This document shows positions 1 through 7,492 of a DNA stretch of 36,572 bases, in pieces. The notes beneath the pieces were generated by a model. The model searched no databases, was not told the origin of the DNA, and saw only the letters and a list, made by a program, of their open reading frames with translations. Each line of letters begins with the position of its first letter. Position 1 is the stretch's first letter. Source of the stretch: Bacteroidales bacterium. Lineage in GTDB: Bacteria > Bacteroidota > Bacteroidia > Bacteroidales > VadinHA17. The DNA is taken from the NCBI GenBank assembly GCA_021738535.1, contig JAIPBU010000004.1:1-36572 (forward strand), written 5' to 3'. The position numbers were made by a program, and so were the translations under genes.

Positions 1-135
1 ACCTGAGTTGTGACATGCTCACTCCAGAGTTGGCCCATTTACGTTCTGGAAAACTTAAAAGAAAATGGAAGAATTATTATAAAAAAACAGTTAATTTAGA
101 AGTATAAACCTGTAAACTTTTTTTAGGACGGGTCA
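1..135 (+). mobile_element. Right end of an IS3-type insertion sequence
   Basis: The first 107 bases encode a transposase C-terminus. They are followed by a terminal-inverted-repeat-like sequence at about 111-135 (TGTAAAC, a run of T, then TTAGGACGGGTCA), which resembles IS3/IS150 ends. The rest of the element lies outside the window, so its left end and target duplication cannot be checked. The octamer repeat block begins directly after the presumed IS end. Confidence 0.6.
3..107 (+). CDS. IS3-family transposase, C-terminal fragment
   Basis: Only the last 34 codons are present, in the third frame, ending at TAA 105-107. The peptide contains MLTPELAHLRSGKLKRKWKN, the usual C-terminus of IS3/IS150-type rve integrase transposases, which end in a basic K-x-W-K-N-Y-Y tail. 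The DDE catalytic residues would lie upstream of the window. The reading rests on this tail motif plus the IS-end-like sequence just after the stop codon. The gene is cut by the window edge rather than visibly broken. Confidence 0.65.
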   Translation: MSCDMLTPELAHLRSGKLKRKWKNYYKKTVNLEV

Positions 136-228
136 GGGACTAAGCGACTGAGAGACGAAGGGACGAAGCGACTAAGCGACTGAGAGACTAAGCGACTGAG
201 AGACGAAGAGACGAAGCGACTAAGCGAC

Positions 229-356
229 AGGACCGAGCGTTAATAATTTGCCCAGTGGGCAAATTTAGCGAGGGGCCAGGTAGCGGGGTGGATAAGAGAC
301 GAAGCGACTGAGAGACGAAGGGACGAAGGGACGAAGGGACTAAGCGACTGAGGGAC
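229..356 (+). repeat. 128-bp duplicated block, copy A
   Basis: The first 72 bp carry a hairpin-forming core, ATTTGCCC-agt-GGGCAAAT, followed by seven octamers. The block recurs at 400-527 with about two substitutions, 171 bp downstream. Confidence 0.8.
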
Positions 357-399
357 GAAGCGACGACGAAGTGACTAAGCGACGAAGCGACTGAGGGAC

Positions 400-527
400 A
401 GGACCGAGCGTTAATGATTTGCCCGGTGGGCAAATTTAGCGAGGGGCCAGGTAGCGGGGTGGATAAGAGACGAAGCGACTGAGAGACGAAGGGACGAAGG
501 GACGAAGGGACTAAGCGACTGAGGGAC
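400..527 (+). repeat. 128-bp duplicated block, copy B
   Basis: Nearly identical to 229-356. The hairpin core here is ATTTGCCCGGTGGGCAAAT. A third, shorter copy of the non-octamer part lies at 22280-22341. Confidence 0.8.
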
Positions 528-640
528 AGCGACTGAGAGACGAAGAGACGAAGCGACTAAGCGACGAAGAGACGCAGCGACAAAGACGAATTAAGGAATA
601 AAATAGTAAATTGCGGGGGTAACAGAAAACGAAGCTTATT

Positions 641-1684
641 ATGACAGGAAACCGAAGAGAAGGGAACAGGCTGCCGTTTAGTGACTGGCAGGTTATTAAG
701 ACTACAGATATGCACACGGGAGGTGAGCCTTTGAGGATAATCACGGAGGGATTACCGGAGATAAAGGGTGATGGCATACTGCAAAAAAGGAAATATTTTG
801 CAGATAATTTTGATCATATTCGTCGTTCACTGATGTTTGAGCCGCGGGGTCATGCAGATATGTACGGGGCGGTTATCACTGCACCCCAGACAGAAGGAGC
901 CGACTTCGGAACATTTTTTATGCATAATGAGGGTTACAGCACGATGTGCGGCCATGCTATTATTGCGCTTACCAAATATGTACTTGAGACAGGTATGATA
1001 AAGAAAGAAGGGCAGGATCCCGAGCTTGTGATAGATGCTCCTCCCGGCAGGATCAGGTCGAAGGCTTATATGAAGGATGGCAGGGTAGAAAAGGTTAGTT
1101 TCCTGAACGTACCTTCATTCCTGTTGATCAGGGATGAGACTCTCGAGATAAAAGGACTGGGACGGGTAGCTTTCGACGTGGCTTATGGTGGTGCTTTCTA
1201 TGCTTTCTGTGATGCTGCAGACCTGGGACTTAACCTGGAGGCTCTGGATTATAACCGCTTAATTGAATATGGTAAGAAGATAAAGGAAGCAGTGTCGGAA
1301 AACTTCAGGATAGAACACCCCTTTGAGGCAGATCTCAGTTTCCTCTATGGTACTATTTTTACCGGCAAGTCGCATGATGTTGATAACTGGAGCCGTAATG
1401 TATGCGTTTTTGCAGAAGGGGAGGTCGATCGCTCCTCTACAGGATCAGGTGTCAGTGCGCGGGCTGGTCTGCATTACAGTAAGGGTGAGCTGAAAGTAAA
1501 CGAGAAGGTTACAATCGAAAGTATATTGGGAACAACGATGGACGTGGAAATAAAGGAGGTGGTTCAGTATGACAGGCATGAGGCTGTTATCCCCGAGGTC
1601 ACCGGCACGGCATTTTTTACAGGAAGTAATGAGTTCTGGACAGACCCGGAGGATCCGTTGAGGGAAGGGTTTATATTTAGGTAG
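641..1684 (+). CDS. trans-3-hydroxy-L-proline dehydratase (proline racemase family)
   Basis: Predicted to dehydrate trans-3-hydroxy-L-proline to 1-pyrroline-2-carboxylate in the cytosol. The 347-residue protein has the full proline racemase fold length. It shows the N-terminal DMHTGGEPLRI motif, the first catalytic cysteine in MCGHA (Cys103), and DRSSTGSG near residue 264, where the second catalytic cysteine of racemases is Thr267. A Cys/Thr pair marks the dehydratase branch, which includes human L3HYPDH. The C-terminal DPLREGF also resembles that enzyme. The first conserved residues lie about 18 codons from the ATG, so the start fits. It stands alone downstream of the repeat block. Proline racemase and 4-hydroxyproline epimerase are less likely because they use two cysteines. 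Confidence 0.88.
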   Translation: MTGNRREGNRLPFSDWQVIKTTDMHTGGEPLRIITEGLPEIKGDGILQKRKYFADNFDHIRRSLMFEPRGHADMYGAVITAPQTEGADFGTFFMHNEGYSTMCGHAIIALTKYVLETGMIKKEGQDPELVIDAPPGRIRSKAYMKDGRVEKVSFLNVPSFLLIRDETLEIKGLGRVAFDVAYGGAFYAFCDAADLGLNLEALDYNRLIEYGKKIKEAVSENFRIEHPFEADLSFLYGTIFTGKSHDVDNWSRNVCVFAEGEVDRSSTGSGVSARAGLHYSKGELKVNEKVTIESILGTTMDVEIKEVVQYDRHEAVIPEVTGTAFFTGSNEFWTDPEDPLREGFIFR

Positions 1685-1685
1685 C

Positions 1686-1713
1686 TGTCACTCTGAGCGT
1701 AGCGAAGAGTCTC
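1686..1713 (-). repeat. Dispersed repeat of the TTCTTCGC...GCTCAGAATGACA type, inverted copy
   Basis: Directly after the stop codon of the dehydratase gene. It reads as a variant of the 26-bp repeat also found at 2180-2260 and 7871-7897, here in the opposite orientation. Such sequences occur dispersed in many bacterial genomes. No gene was seen between 1685 and 1809. Confidence 0.6.
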
Positions 1714-1809
1714 CTAAGGAGAGAGATACTAATTATGAGATCCTTCACTGGCGTTCAGGAAGACAGTTATAGATAATGAGCGTAACGAATAGTCCTAATT
1801 TTTTATTTC

Positions 1810-2124
1810 TCACCATTCCCGGATTTCATTATTTAGAAACTTCCAGTGAGGATTAAAATTACTGATAAGCTTTTCTTTCTTTGCCCGAGTCCATCCCTTG
1901 ATCCTCTTTTCCCATAGTATTGCATGCTGAATATACTGAAATCTCTCATAGTAAATAAGGTATTTACATTTATACTTTTTTGTGAAACCAGGATAGTATC
2001 CTTTTTTGTGTTCATATACTCGTCTGATTAAATCGTTGGTAACTCCGGTATATAGAACAGTTCTATGTCTATTTGTCAAAATGTATACAAAATGATTATG
2101 TTGTCTCATATAGCAATTCAGCAT
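1810..2124 (-). CDS. GIY-YIG domain protein (UPF0213/YhbQ-like)
   Basis: A small single-domain protein of 104 residues, or 99 if the second ATG at 2109 is used, which places the GIY-YIG strand close to the N-terminus as in relatives. The first motif appears as FVYILTN followed by LYTGVTN, then the conserved Arg in LIRRVYEHK, and a Glu in LWEKRIKGW near the C-terminus. These are the expected GIY-YIG nuclease signature residues. Cellular roles of this standalone group are poorly known, and DNA repair or structure-specific cleavage is a guess. It is flanked by dispersed repeats on both sides and has no operon partner. Confidence 0.8.
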   Translation of the reverse strand: MLNCYMRQHNHFVYILTNRHRTVLYTGVTNDLIRRVYEHKKGYYPGFTKKYKCKYLIYYERFQYIQHAILWEKRIKGWTRAKKEKLISNFNPHWKFLNNEIREW

Positions 2125-2179
2125 GACATTGTATTAAAGGTATAAAAAAAATTGGTTTTTTGGGATGCTATGATTAGGA

Positions 2180-2260
2180 GATTCTTCGCTTGCTTCGACA
2201 AGCTCAGCACGAGTCGCTCAGAATGACAAAGCTAGATTCTTCGCTTCGCTCAGAATGACA
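2180..2260 (+). repeat. Two tandem copies of a dispersed 26-bp repeat
   Basis: The copy at 2235-2260 starts GATTCTTCGC and ends CAGAATGACA. The copy at 2180-2228 has the same ends with about 20 bp inserted in the middle. ATTCT and AGAAT form an imperfect inverted repeat. A third direct copy lies at 7871-7897. The gap 2125-2321 holds nothing else recognised. Confidence 0.7.
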
Positions 2261-2321
2261 AAGGGAATAAAAGTTCCTGCTTTTTTGTCTAATCAGAGTA
2301 AAACAATTAAAAATTAATATC

Positions 2322-2708
2322 ATGAAAAATGTAATGAAAACCCTTGGGGTTGTGATACTATCACTCATTGTTACTACTGCTTTTGGTCAGCAGAGGGGGC
2401 AGGGAATGCGTAATATGGACCCGGATGCTATGGCCGACAGGCAGGTGGAGCAGATGAAAGAGATAATAAAACTTAAGAATAATAAAGAGGAGAAAAAAGT
2501 AAAAGAGGTATTTGTAAAATATGCCAAGGAACGTCAAAAGGAGTTCAGTAATATGACCCGCGGCGACAGGGGTGCAATGAGGGAGAAAATCCAGGAGATA
2601 ACCAATAAGCAGAACAAGGAACTTAAGGAAATTCTTGGTGAAGAGCGTTTTAATACCTGGAATGAAAAGATGGATGAGCTGAGACGTAACAGGAGACGGA
2701 GGGACTAA
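2322..2708 (+). CDS. Small exported helical protein (Spy/CpxP-like character)
   Basis: A 128-residue protein with an N-terminal signal peptide (residues 1-23, hydrophobic TLGVVILSLIVTTAFG ending near GQQ). The rest is a charged, mostly helical mature part rich in Lys, Glu, Arg, Gln and Met. The segment KELKEILGEERFNTWNEKMD resembles the LTxxQ-type helices of periplasmic Spy/CpxP-like proteins often seen in Bacteroidota, but I cannot assign a family with confidence. The gene stands alone. Its stop codon TAA is formed by the first GACTAAG octamer of the repeat array that follows, so the Arg-rich C-terminus abuts the array. Confidence 0.65.
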   Translation: MKNVMKTLGVVILSLIVTTAFGQQRGQGMRNMDPDAMADRQVEQMKEIIKLKNNKEEKKVKEVFVKYAKERQKEFSNMTRGDRGAMREKIQEITNKQNKELKEILGEERFNTWNEKMDELRRNRRRRD

Positions 2709-2872
2709 GTGACTAAGCGACGAAGTGACTAAGCGACTAAGTGACTAAGTGACGAAGAGACGAAGCGACTAAGCGACTAAGTGACGAAGCGACGAAGCGA
2801 CTAAGTGACGCAGCGACTGAGCGAAGCAACCTTTAGTCTTTTGTCTTTTGTCTTTAGTCTTTCGCCTTCAAC
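2702..2872. repeat. Octamer array followed by heptamer array
   Basis: Positions 2702-2826 are octamers (GACTAAGT, GACTAAGC, GACGAAGC). Positions 2831-2872 are heptamers (TTTAGTC, TTTTGTC, TTTCGCC on the plus strand). The array provides the stop of the gene ending at 2708 and also the last codons and TAA stop of the convergent gene ending at 2854. Confidence 0.85.
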
Positions 2873-3771
2873 GTGATAATTGTAATCTCCGGGGGCATGC
2901 CTATGCGGGCGGGCATGCCAATGGTGCCGAGGCCGCGGTTAACGTAAAGGTAATTTCCGTTTTCACCGTATAGCCCGCTCCATGCAGGGTATAATAAACT
3001 TGCAGGGCTGAGCTGAAAGCCCGGAAACAGTATGCCCATCTGCATACCGTGAGTGTGTCCTGACAGTGTCAGGTCTATGTCGGATCGCTCCCGGATCACC
3101 TTAACCCAGTGGTTGGGATCGTGGCTCAGAAGTATCCTGAAACCGGAACTGTCGGTTTCCTGCAACGACGAATAGGGGTCACCGTAGCTAAGATCAGGCA
3201 CCCTGCCATAGGTGGCTACACCTGTCAGCGAAAGCGATACATCATCAAATTTTACCACTGCAGTGCTGTCCTGCAGGTATATATGCCCGGCCGCCCGTAA
3301 GATATTGCCCATAATATCAAGGTGCTCGTGGTAGTTGTCGTTATTGTATTTCCTGCTGTACAGGCCGGTATCATGATTGCCGGGTATGGCATATACTCCG
3401 TGCTTTGCGCGAAGAGTACCAAGTGTGCCTTTAAAGGGTTCCATCTCGTCATAATGCAGTGAGACAAAATCGCCTGTATTGACTATGATGTCGGCCCCAA
3501 GAGCATTGATACTGTCAGTAACAGCAGCCAGCTTTCCGGGATGACGGGTAAAGCTTTTAAGGTGCAGGTCGGATATATGTATTATGGTAAATCCATCAAG
3601 GGCGGCCGGCAGCTTGTCATATTCAATATCAACTCTTGTATACTTAAAATTAAACCTCCCGTGCAAAGCTCCTGCCATATAAATCACCACTAATACTGTT
3701 AAAGCCGCCAAAAGTACCCTTATTCTTCTTCTTTTATGTACAGAACCGGTTAAAATATTATTACTTTTCAT
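2854..3771 (-). CDS. Membrane-anchored metallophosphoesterase (calcineurin-like, YaeI/YkuE type)
   Basis: A 305-residue protein with one N-terminal membrane segment (about residues 18-36, preceded by KRRRIR) and a dinuclear-metal phosphoesterase domain. Visible motifs are ISDLHL (Asp68, His70), TGD (Asp101), GNHD (131-134), SHD (216-218) and GHTHG (238-242), which together give the complete metal-binding set. Relatives act on phosphodiester or pyrophosphate bonds of lipids such as UDP-diacylglucosamine, but the substrate here is unknown. The ATG at 3771 was chosen because an upstream in-frame extension to 4002 would run through the divergent Nudix gene and has no domain-like content. Its last codons and stop lie inside the heptamer repeat. 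Confidence 0.82.
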   Translation of the reverse strand: MKSNNILTGSVHKRRRIRVLLAALTVLVVIYMAGALHGRFNFKYTRVDIEYDKLPAALDGFTIIHISDLHLKSFTRHPGKLAAVTDSINALGADIIVNTGDFVSLHYDEMEPFKGTLGTLRAKHGVYAIPGNHDTGLYSRKYNNDNYHEHLDIMGNILRAAGHIYLQDSTAVVKFDDVSLSLTGVATYGRVPDLSYGDPYSSLQETDSSGFRILLSHDPNHWVKVIRERSDIDLTLSGHTHGMQMGILFPGFQLSPASLLYPAWSGLYGENGNYLYVNRGLGTIGMPARIGMPPEITIITLKAKD

Positions 3772-3861
3772 TAAAATCTTCGTTAAAGAGATCGCAAAGA
3801 TACCTTTTCCCTCGGTAGTGTGGAAGCTTATGATTATCTTTTGAGTCCAAAACCAAAACCA

Positions 3862-4287
3862 ATGATCGAAGTAGATTTTCATGAACCCGGTTATATGCCC
3901 GAATGCGGTCTTACTTTTGTTATTATAGGTGCCAGGTACCGTGATCAATGGGTTTTTATAAGGCATAAAAAACGGAAGGGCTACGAGTTGCCGGCGGGAC
4001 ATATACAGGATGGAGAGGATCCTATGGAAGCTGCTTCCAGGGAACTGAGAGAAGAAACGGGTGCCGTCAGCTTTAAAATTGAAGATTTAGCAACATACAC
4101 TGTTAATGATAACGGTAATACCAGGGCAGGAAGATTATTCTTTGCCCGCATATGTGAGCTGGGTGATGAGCCTGATGCGGATGAGGTCGAAGAATTGATT
4201 TTCGCTGATGATCTGCCCGGCGAACTTAACTTCCATGAGGTACAGTCGGTTCTTTTCGAATACCTGCAAAAACAGACAGCAGGCTAA
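3862..4287 (+). CDS. Nudix hydrolase
   Basis: Cytosolic pyrophosphohydrolase of unknown nucleotide substrate. The Nudix box is complete: G-x5-E-x7-REL-x-EE-x-G, beginning GHIQDGEDPMEAASRELREE. The ATG at 3862 follows an A-rich stretch and gives 141 residues. A GTG at 3820 in the same frame would add 14 residues and is the alternative start. The gene is divergent from the phosphoesterase, leaving a short shared upstream region. It is convergent with the phosphatase gene: the two 3' ends overlap by 4 bp (stop TAA at 4285-4287 against TAG on the other strand). Confidence 0.85.
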   Translation: MIEVDFHEPGYMPECGLTFVIIGARYRDQWVFIRHKKRKGYELPAGHIQDGEDPMEAASRELREETGAVSFKIEDLATYTVNDNGNTRAGRLFFARICELGDEPDADEVEELIFADDLPGELNFHEVQSVLFEYLQKQTAG

Positions 4288-5465
4288 ATAAACTCAAGGT
4301 GTACTTTTTTAAGCCAGTTTTCTTCCAGCAGTGAGGCAATCTTTTTTACCACATTTCGTCTTATCTCGAGGTCTACGGGCAGGTTAGGATCCTGGTGTGC
4401 GGTATTGATACGGGTACCTATAATAAACTCTATCTCATCCGATTCCATGAACATGCTTATTATCTTGTCGGCCGGACCCTTACCTGGTTTGTGTTTCTTA
4501 TAGTTTTCAAGAACGGACATCACTTTTTGCAGTGTCAGAATGCCTTCTGTTACAAGGTCAATCCCATCGATAAAACTCTCAGGTGGCAGTTCGGGATCCT
4601 CGAAGACCAGGTTGTCCTCAATCTCCCTGTCGGTTTCCCTGGCAATAATATCGGCGGTTGTTCCACCGCTCAGTATGATCCTGCCTTTGAAGCCGGTAAC
4701 CTTCTCAGCCAGCAGGCTGTCCTTATTTTCATCATAGGGAGGCCCCGTACAAAGCAATAACCTTCTTGGCTCCCTGAAATAGACACTTGCACAGCTTGTG
4801 TCGTCTTTTGCACTGTAGCCGTCATTCTTATGGGCCATTGTAACAATCTTACCCGCCAGCTTACTGGCAGAGATCGTTGGTTCAGAGCTTACCATCATCT
4901 TAGCATAGCTTACCAGGTTGTCGCGACCCCAGCCAAAGGGATTCCTGTCGCTTCCCAGTCCGCTCTGCACAACGCCGTCGCTGCAGAAAAGTATCCTGTC
5001 TTCCTTCGAAGCCCTGAAAGAACAGCTTCGAAGCTCCCTTCCCGCATGTTTTCCTTCAGTCAGCTCAATTTTAGTCCATTCCGGCTCATAAACATCCAGT
5101 CCCCTGATGATCACAGCGCGTGGATTATCAAACTCCAGCATTGTAACATTACCGCCGGCTTCGATATCAATGATTGTAAAGGTGGCATAACTGATCTTAC
5201 GCTCAGAACATACCGGCAGGGTATTCATGATTATTGATGCGATCTTCTCCACTTCCTTGTGCTCACGGGTGAAGTTAAGGGCCATGGTACTGCTTAAGGT
5301 TGCCAGTATATTGGCCTTCACCCCGTGTCCCAGTCCATCCGACAACACAGCAATAATACGGTTTTCTTCCCTTATCTTTTTAGAAAGGAAAACGTCGCCA
5401 CAGATCTTTTCCCCGTGGTGACTTCTTTGCTGGCAGTCGATCTCTATGTGAAATTCCCGGCTCAA
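4284..5465 (-). CDS. SpoIIE-family (PP2C) serine phosphatase linked to a sensory hydrogenase
   Basis: A PPM-type serine/threonine phosphatase of 393 residues. Residues 1-230 hold the SpoIIE domain with metal-ligand motifs GD at 23-24, SDGLGHG with Asp43, FCSDGVVQSG with Asp163, and KDDTS with Asp221-Asp222. Residues about 235-393 form a further conserved-looking domain I cannot name, containing GGTTADIIARE. There is no membrane segment. It is the last gene of a unit with the ferredoxin and the PAS-type sensory hydrogenase. Phosphatases of this type are known beside sensory [FeFe]-hydrogenases (phosphatase-linked group C), so it is the probable output of that sensor, perhaps acting on an anti-sigma antagonist. 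The start appears to be TTG (5463-5465); no nearby ATG fits. Confidence 0.83.
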   Translation of the reverse strand: MSREFHIEIDCQQRSHHGEKICGDVFLSKKIREENRIIAVLSDGLGHGVKANILATLSSTMALNFTREHKEVEKIASIIMNTLPVCSERKISYATFTIIDIEAGGNVTMLEFDNPRAVIIRGLDVYEPEWTKIELTEGKHAGRELRSCSFRASKEDRILFCSDGVVQSGLGSDRNPFGWGRDNLVSYAKMMVSSEPTISASKLAGKIVTMAHKNDGYSAKDDTSCASVYFREPRRLLLCTGPPYDENKDSLLAEKVTGFKGRIILSGGTTADIIARETDREIEDNLVFEDPELPPESFIDGIDLVTEGILTLQKVMSVLENYKKHKPGKGPADKIISMFMESDEIEFIIGTRINTAHQDPNLPVDLEIRRNVVKKIASLLEENWLKKVHLEFI

Positions 5466-5471
5466 TATTTC

Positions 5472-5611
5472 GTTTAGCGTTTAGTGTTCAGTGTTCCGCG
5501 TTCCGCGTTCAGTGTTTAGCGTTTAGTGTTCCGCGTTCCGCGTTCCGTGTTCCGCGTTTCGTGTTAAGCGTTCTGCATTCTGCATTCTGTATTCTGTATT
5601 CTGCATTCCTG
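5472..5611. repeat. Array of exactly twenty 7-bp units between two co-directional genes
   Basis: Twenty in-phase heptamers, mostly GTTTAGC, GTTTAGT, GTTCAGT, GTTCCGC and then ATTCTGC/ATTCTGT, occupy the space between the stop codon of the sensory hydrogenase (5612) and the TTG start of the phosphatase (5465). Consensus RTTYHGY with position 7 almost always C or T. No ribosome-binding site was seen in it. Confidence 0.88.
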
Positions 5612-7474
5612 CTACTTCTTCTTTTTGCTTTTCTTATATGACTCAACTATCGAGTTAAGCATCTGCTCCGTCTCTGCCGCTCCTTCTCCCAGCAGGAAGC
5701 CTATCTTCTGAACCATGTCAAGGTTCTTTTCGATTACATCATTTATACGATTAATAGATTCCTCCCTCTGTACCTCCGGTGAGAACATATCCCGTATAAC
5801 GGCACCTGCTATCTTATTCTTCCGGATGGGAAATACAGAGACGTTCAGTAACCTGTCGTCATACTTAACATCCCTGTTTATAACCGATTCATCCTGCCGC
5901 AGTGCATAGGTAAACATATTGTATACATTAAAGGGCAGTATTGATTTCAGGTCGGCTCCCCTGAGACCCGGGATTACATCGGCTATATTAACCGCATCTT
6001 CCCCGGCTATCTTTATGAAAGTATTGTTTGAGTGCAGGACTTTCAGGTTCTCATCTGCAATGACAACACCGGAGGGCAGTTTTTCCAGCATCGAGTTTAC
6101 TGTTTCGGATGCTTCCTGCGCCAGCTCTTTCTCCCTGCGTGCAATGGATTCTGACTTCCTGAGAGCCGCCTGCGTATCAGATAACTTTTTGTTAGTAACC
6201 CTCAGCTTCTCTATGTATTCCTGTTTGTTGCGTATATTGTACTTATGGCACATCTCGGGAATTGTGAGTCCCATTGCCACGGTCTTTGCAAAGTCGCGAC
6301 ACGATTCATAGCCACAGGCCCGGCAGTTATCCTCGGTATCGTCGCCCGTCTTGCCTATTATCTTAAGTACCTCGTTTATTGCCGATTCAGGAGGTGAGGG
6401 AATACGCCTGTCGTTTACACTGAACTTCCTTGAGTAATCCAGTTTGCCCCACTTCTCCATGTCTTTTTCCCACTGCTTCATATCCAGTTCCTTTACCCTC
6501 TTGCGGGTATAAAGCCTTACAAGGTTGCGCCTCCTGTACCTTTCATTGTGATGGTCCATTCCCGGTCCAAGCAGGCAGCCCTGGCAGAAAAACAGGTTAA
6601 AATGGTGCCTTATATCATCTATATGACTGTTGAAATCGTTTATCGCCTCCGTAGTATCTTCTTTACCCGAAGCGGTAATGATGCCACTTTCCATTACATC
6701 CCTTTTGATGCCTGCAGCATAGAGTATGCCGGCCGGGATAGGGTAGAGGGCCCCGTAATTGCCGTGCGGGGGATCAAAATCAGAGAATTTTACTTTTTTC
6801 TCCTCGATACCTTCTTTTTTAAACAGCTGTCTCAGTTCAATAAATGTAAGTACCGAGTCAACAACTCCTTTCCCCTCCGGGTCAATAGCTTCATCCTTGC
6901 TGTCAATGCACGGACCTATATATACCACTTTGCTCTCTTTGCCATGGATCTCTTTTGTAATCATGCCGCTGGCTATCATGGGCGATACTACAGGAGCAAG
7001 ATTGGAAACCAGTCCCGGGTAATATTTTTCTATTTGTTTGACTATGGCGGGACAGTTGGATGTGATGTAATTCTTCCCTTCAGCCTTTTCAAACAGCTCC
7101 CTGTATTTTGCCGCCACTATATCAACCCCGAAGGACACTTCGTGAACATGATCGAATCCCAGTGCACGGATCATTGCCACCAGTTTCCTGTAATCGGTTA
7201 TATCGTCAAATTCGGAGGCAATACTGGGTGCAACCAGTGCAATATTTTTTGTGCCATTACCCAGGAAAGCACGGGTCTGGCTTATGGAGTCCCTGAAAAA
7301 GATTGCATCGGATGAACATGAAATATAACATTGTCCGCAACCAATGCACCGTCCCGGTATCACTGCCGGGTGCTCGCTGCCGGCCTTTACTTCAATGGCT
7401 TTAACGGGACATACCCTTATGCAGCTGTATGAGTTGGTGCACTTATCAGGGTCTATATATATTACTGGATCCAT
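5612..7474 (-). CDS. Sensory [FeFe]-hydrogenase with PAS domain (HydS-like)
   Basis: A 620-residue putative H2 or redox sensor. Domains in order: ferredoxin-like domain (Cys12, 18, 22 and Cys43, 46, 49, 53); Fe-hydrogenase large domain (about 75-330); a [4Fe-4S] DCxACGYxxC domain (Cys384, 387, 392, 409); a coiled-coil linker (about 415-460); a PAS domain (about 460-565); and a Lys-rich C-terminus. Active-site loops are TSNCP (Cys141, with Asn140 in place of the proton-transfer cysteine), GPCIDSKDE (Cys189) and FFCQGCLLGPG (Cys297, Cys300). Two oddities: the first ferredoxin cluster has Ser15 for one cysteine, and loop 3 is C-x2-C instead of C-x3-C, with Phe296 at the usual ligand site. It lacks a kinase domain; the phosphatase downstream is the likely partner. 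Confidence 0.85.
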   Translation of the reverse strand: MDPVIYIDPDKCTNSYSCIRVCPVKAIEVKAGSEHPAVIPGRCIGCGQCYISCSSDAIFFRDSISQTRAFLGNGTKNIALVAPSIASEFDDITDYRKLVAMIRALGFDHVHEVSFGVDIVAAKYRELFEKAEGKNYITSNCPAIVKQIEKYYPGLVSNLAPVVSPMIASGMITKEIHGKESKVVYIGPCIDSKDEAIDPEGKGVVDSVLTFIELRQLFKKEGIEEKKVKFSDFDPPHGNYGALYPIPAGILYAAGIKRDVMESGIITASGKEDTTEAINDFNSHIDDIRHHFNLFFCQGCLLGPGMDHHNERYRRRNLVRLYTRKRVKELDMKQWEKDMEKWGKLDYSRKFSVNDRRIPSPPESAINEVLKIIGKTGDDTEDNCRACGYESCRDFAKTVAMGLTIPEMCHKYNIRNKQEYIEKLRVTNKKLSDTQAALRKSESIARREKELAQEASETVNSMLEKLPSGVVIADENLKVLHSNNTFIKIAGEDAVNIADVIPGLRGADLKSILPFNVYNMFTYALRQDESVINRDVKYDDRLLNVSVFPIRKNKIAGAVIRDMFSPEVQREESINRINDVIEKNLDMVQKIGFLLGEGAAETEQMLNSIVESYKKSKKKK

Positions 7475-7492
7475 GTTGACAGGACTTATTTG

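Larger units (their letters stand above)
133..590. repeat. Degenerate 8-bp repeat array (GACKRAGN)
   Basis: This 458-bp stretch is mostly in-phase octamers such as GACTAAGC, GACTGAGA, GACGAAGG and GACGAAGC, interrupted twice by a 72-bp non-octamer segment at 229-300 and 400-471. Positions 1-3 and 7 of the unit are nearly fixed, while positions 4, 5 and 8 vary. Apparent reading frames through it on the minus strand are just translated repeat, rich in Ser, Leu and Arg. Nothing else was seen between the IS end and the gene at 641. Related octamers recur near 2702-2826, 22465-22505 and 25529-25592. Confidence 0.85.

Noticed and set aside
133..590. Regular repeats resembling a CRISPR array
   Set aside because: Units are contiguous 8-mers without unique spacers, and no cas gene is present in the window.
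188..777. Minus-strand open frames of 81 and 88 codons
   Set aside because: They are translations of the octamer repeats (Ser/Leu/Arg/Val-rich) and, for the second, also antisense to the dehydratase start. There is no domain or start signal.
3772..4002. N-terminal extension of the metallophosphoesterase to 4002
   Set aside because: It would overlap the divergent Nudix gene in antisense and adds no recognisable domain. The ATG at 3771 leads directly into a typical membrane anchor.
4395..4760. 121-codon plus-strand open frame
   Set aside because: Antisense to the SpoIIE-type phosphatase gene, with no domain.
6548..7315. 255-codon plus-strand open frame
   Set aside because: It is antisense to the sensory hydrogenase, which has clear domains. 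The frame is a shadow with no recognisable motif.
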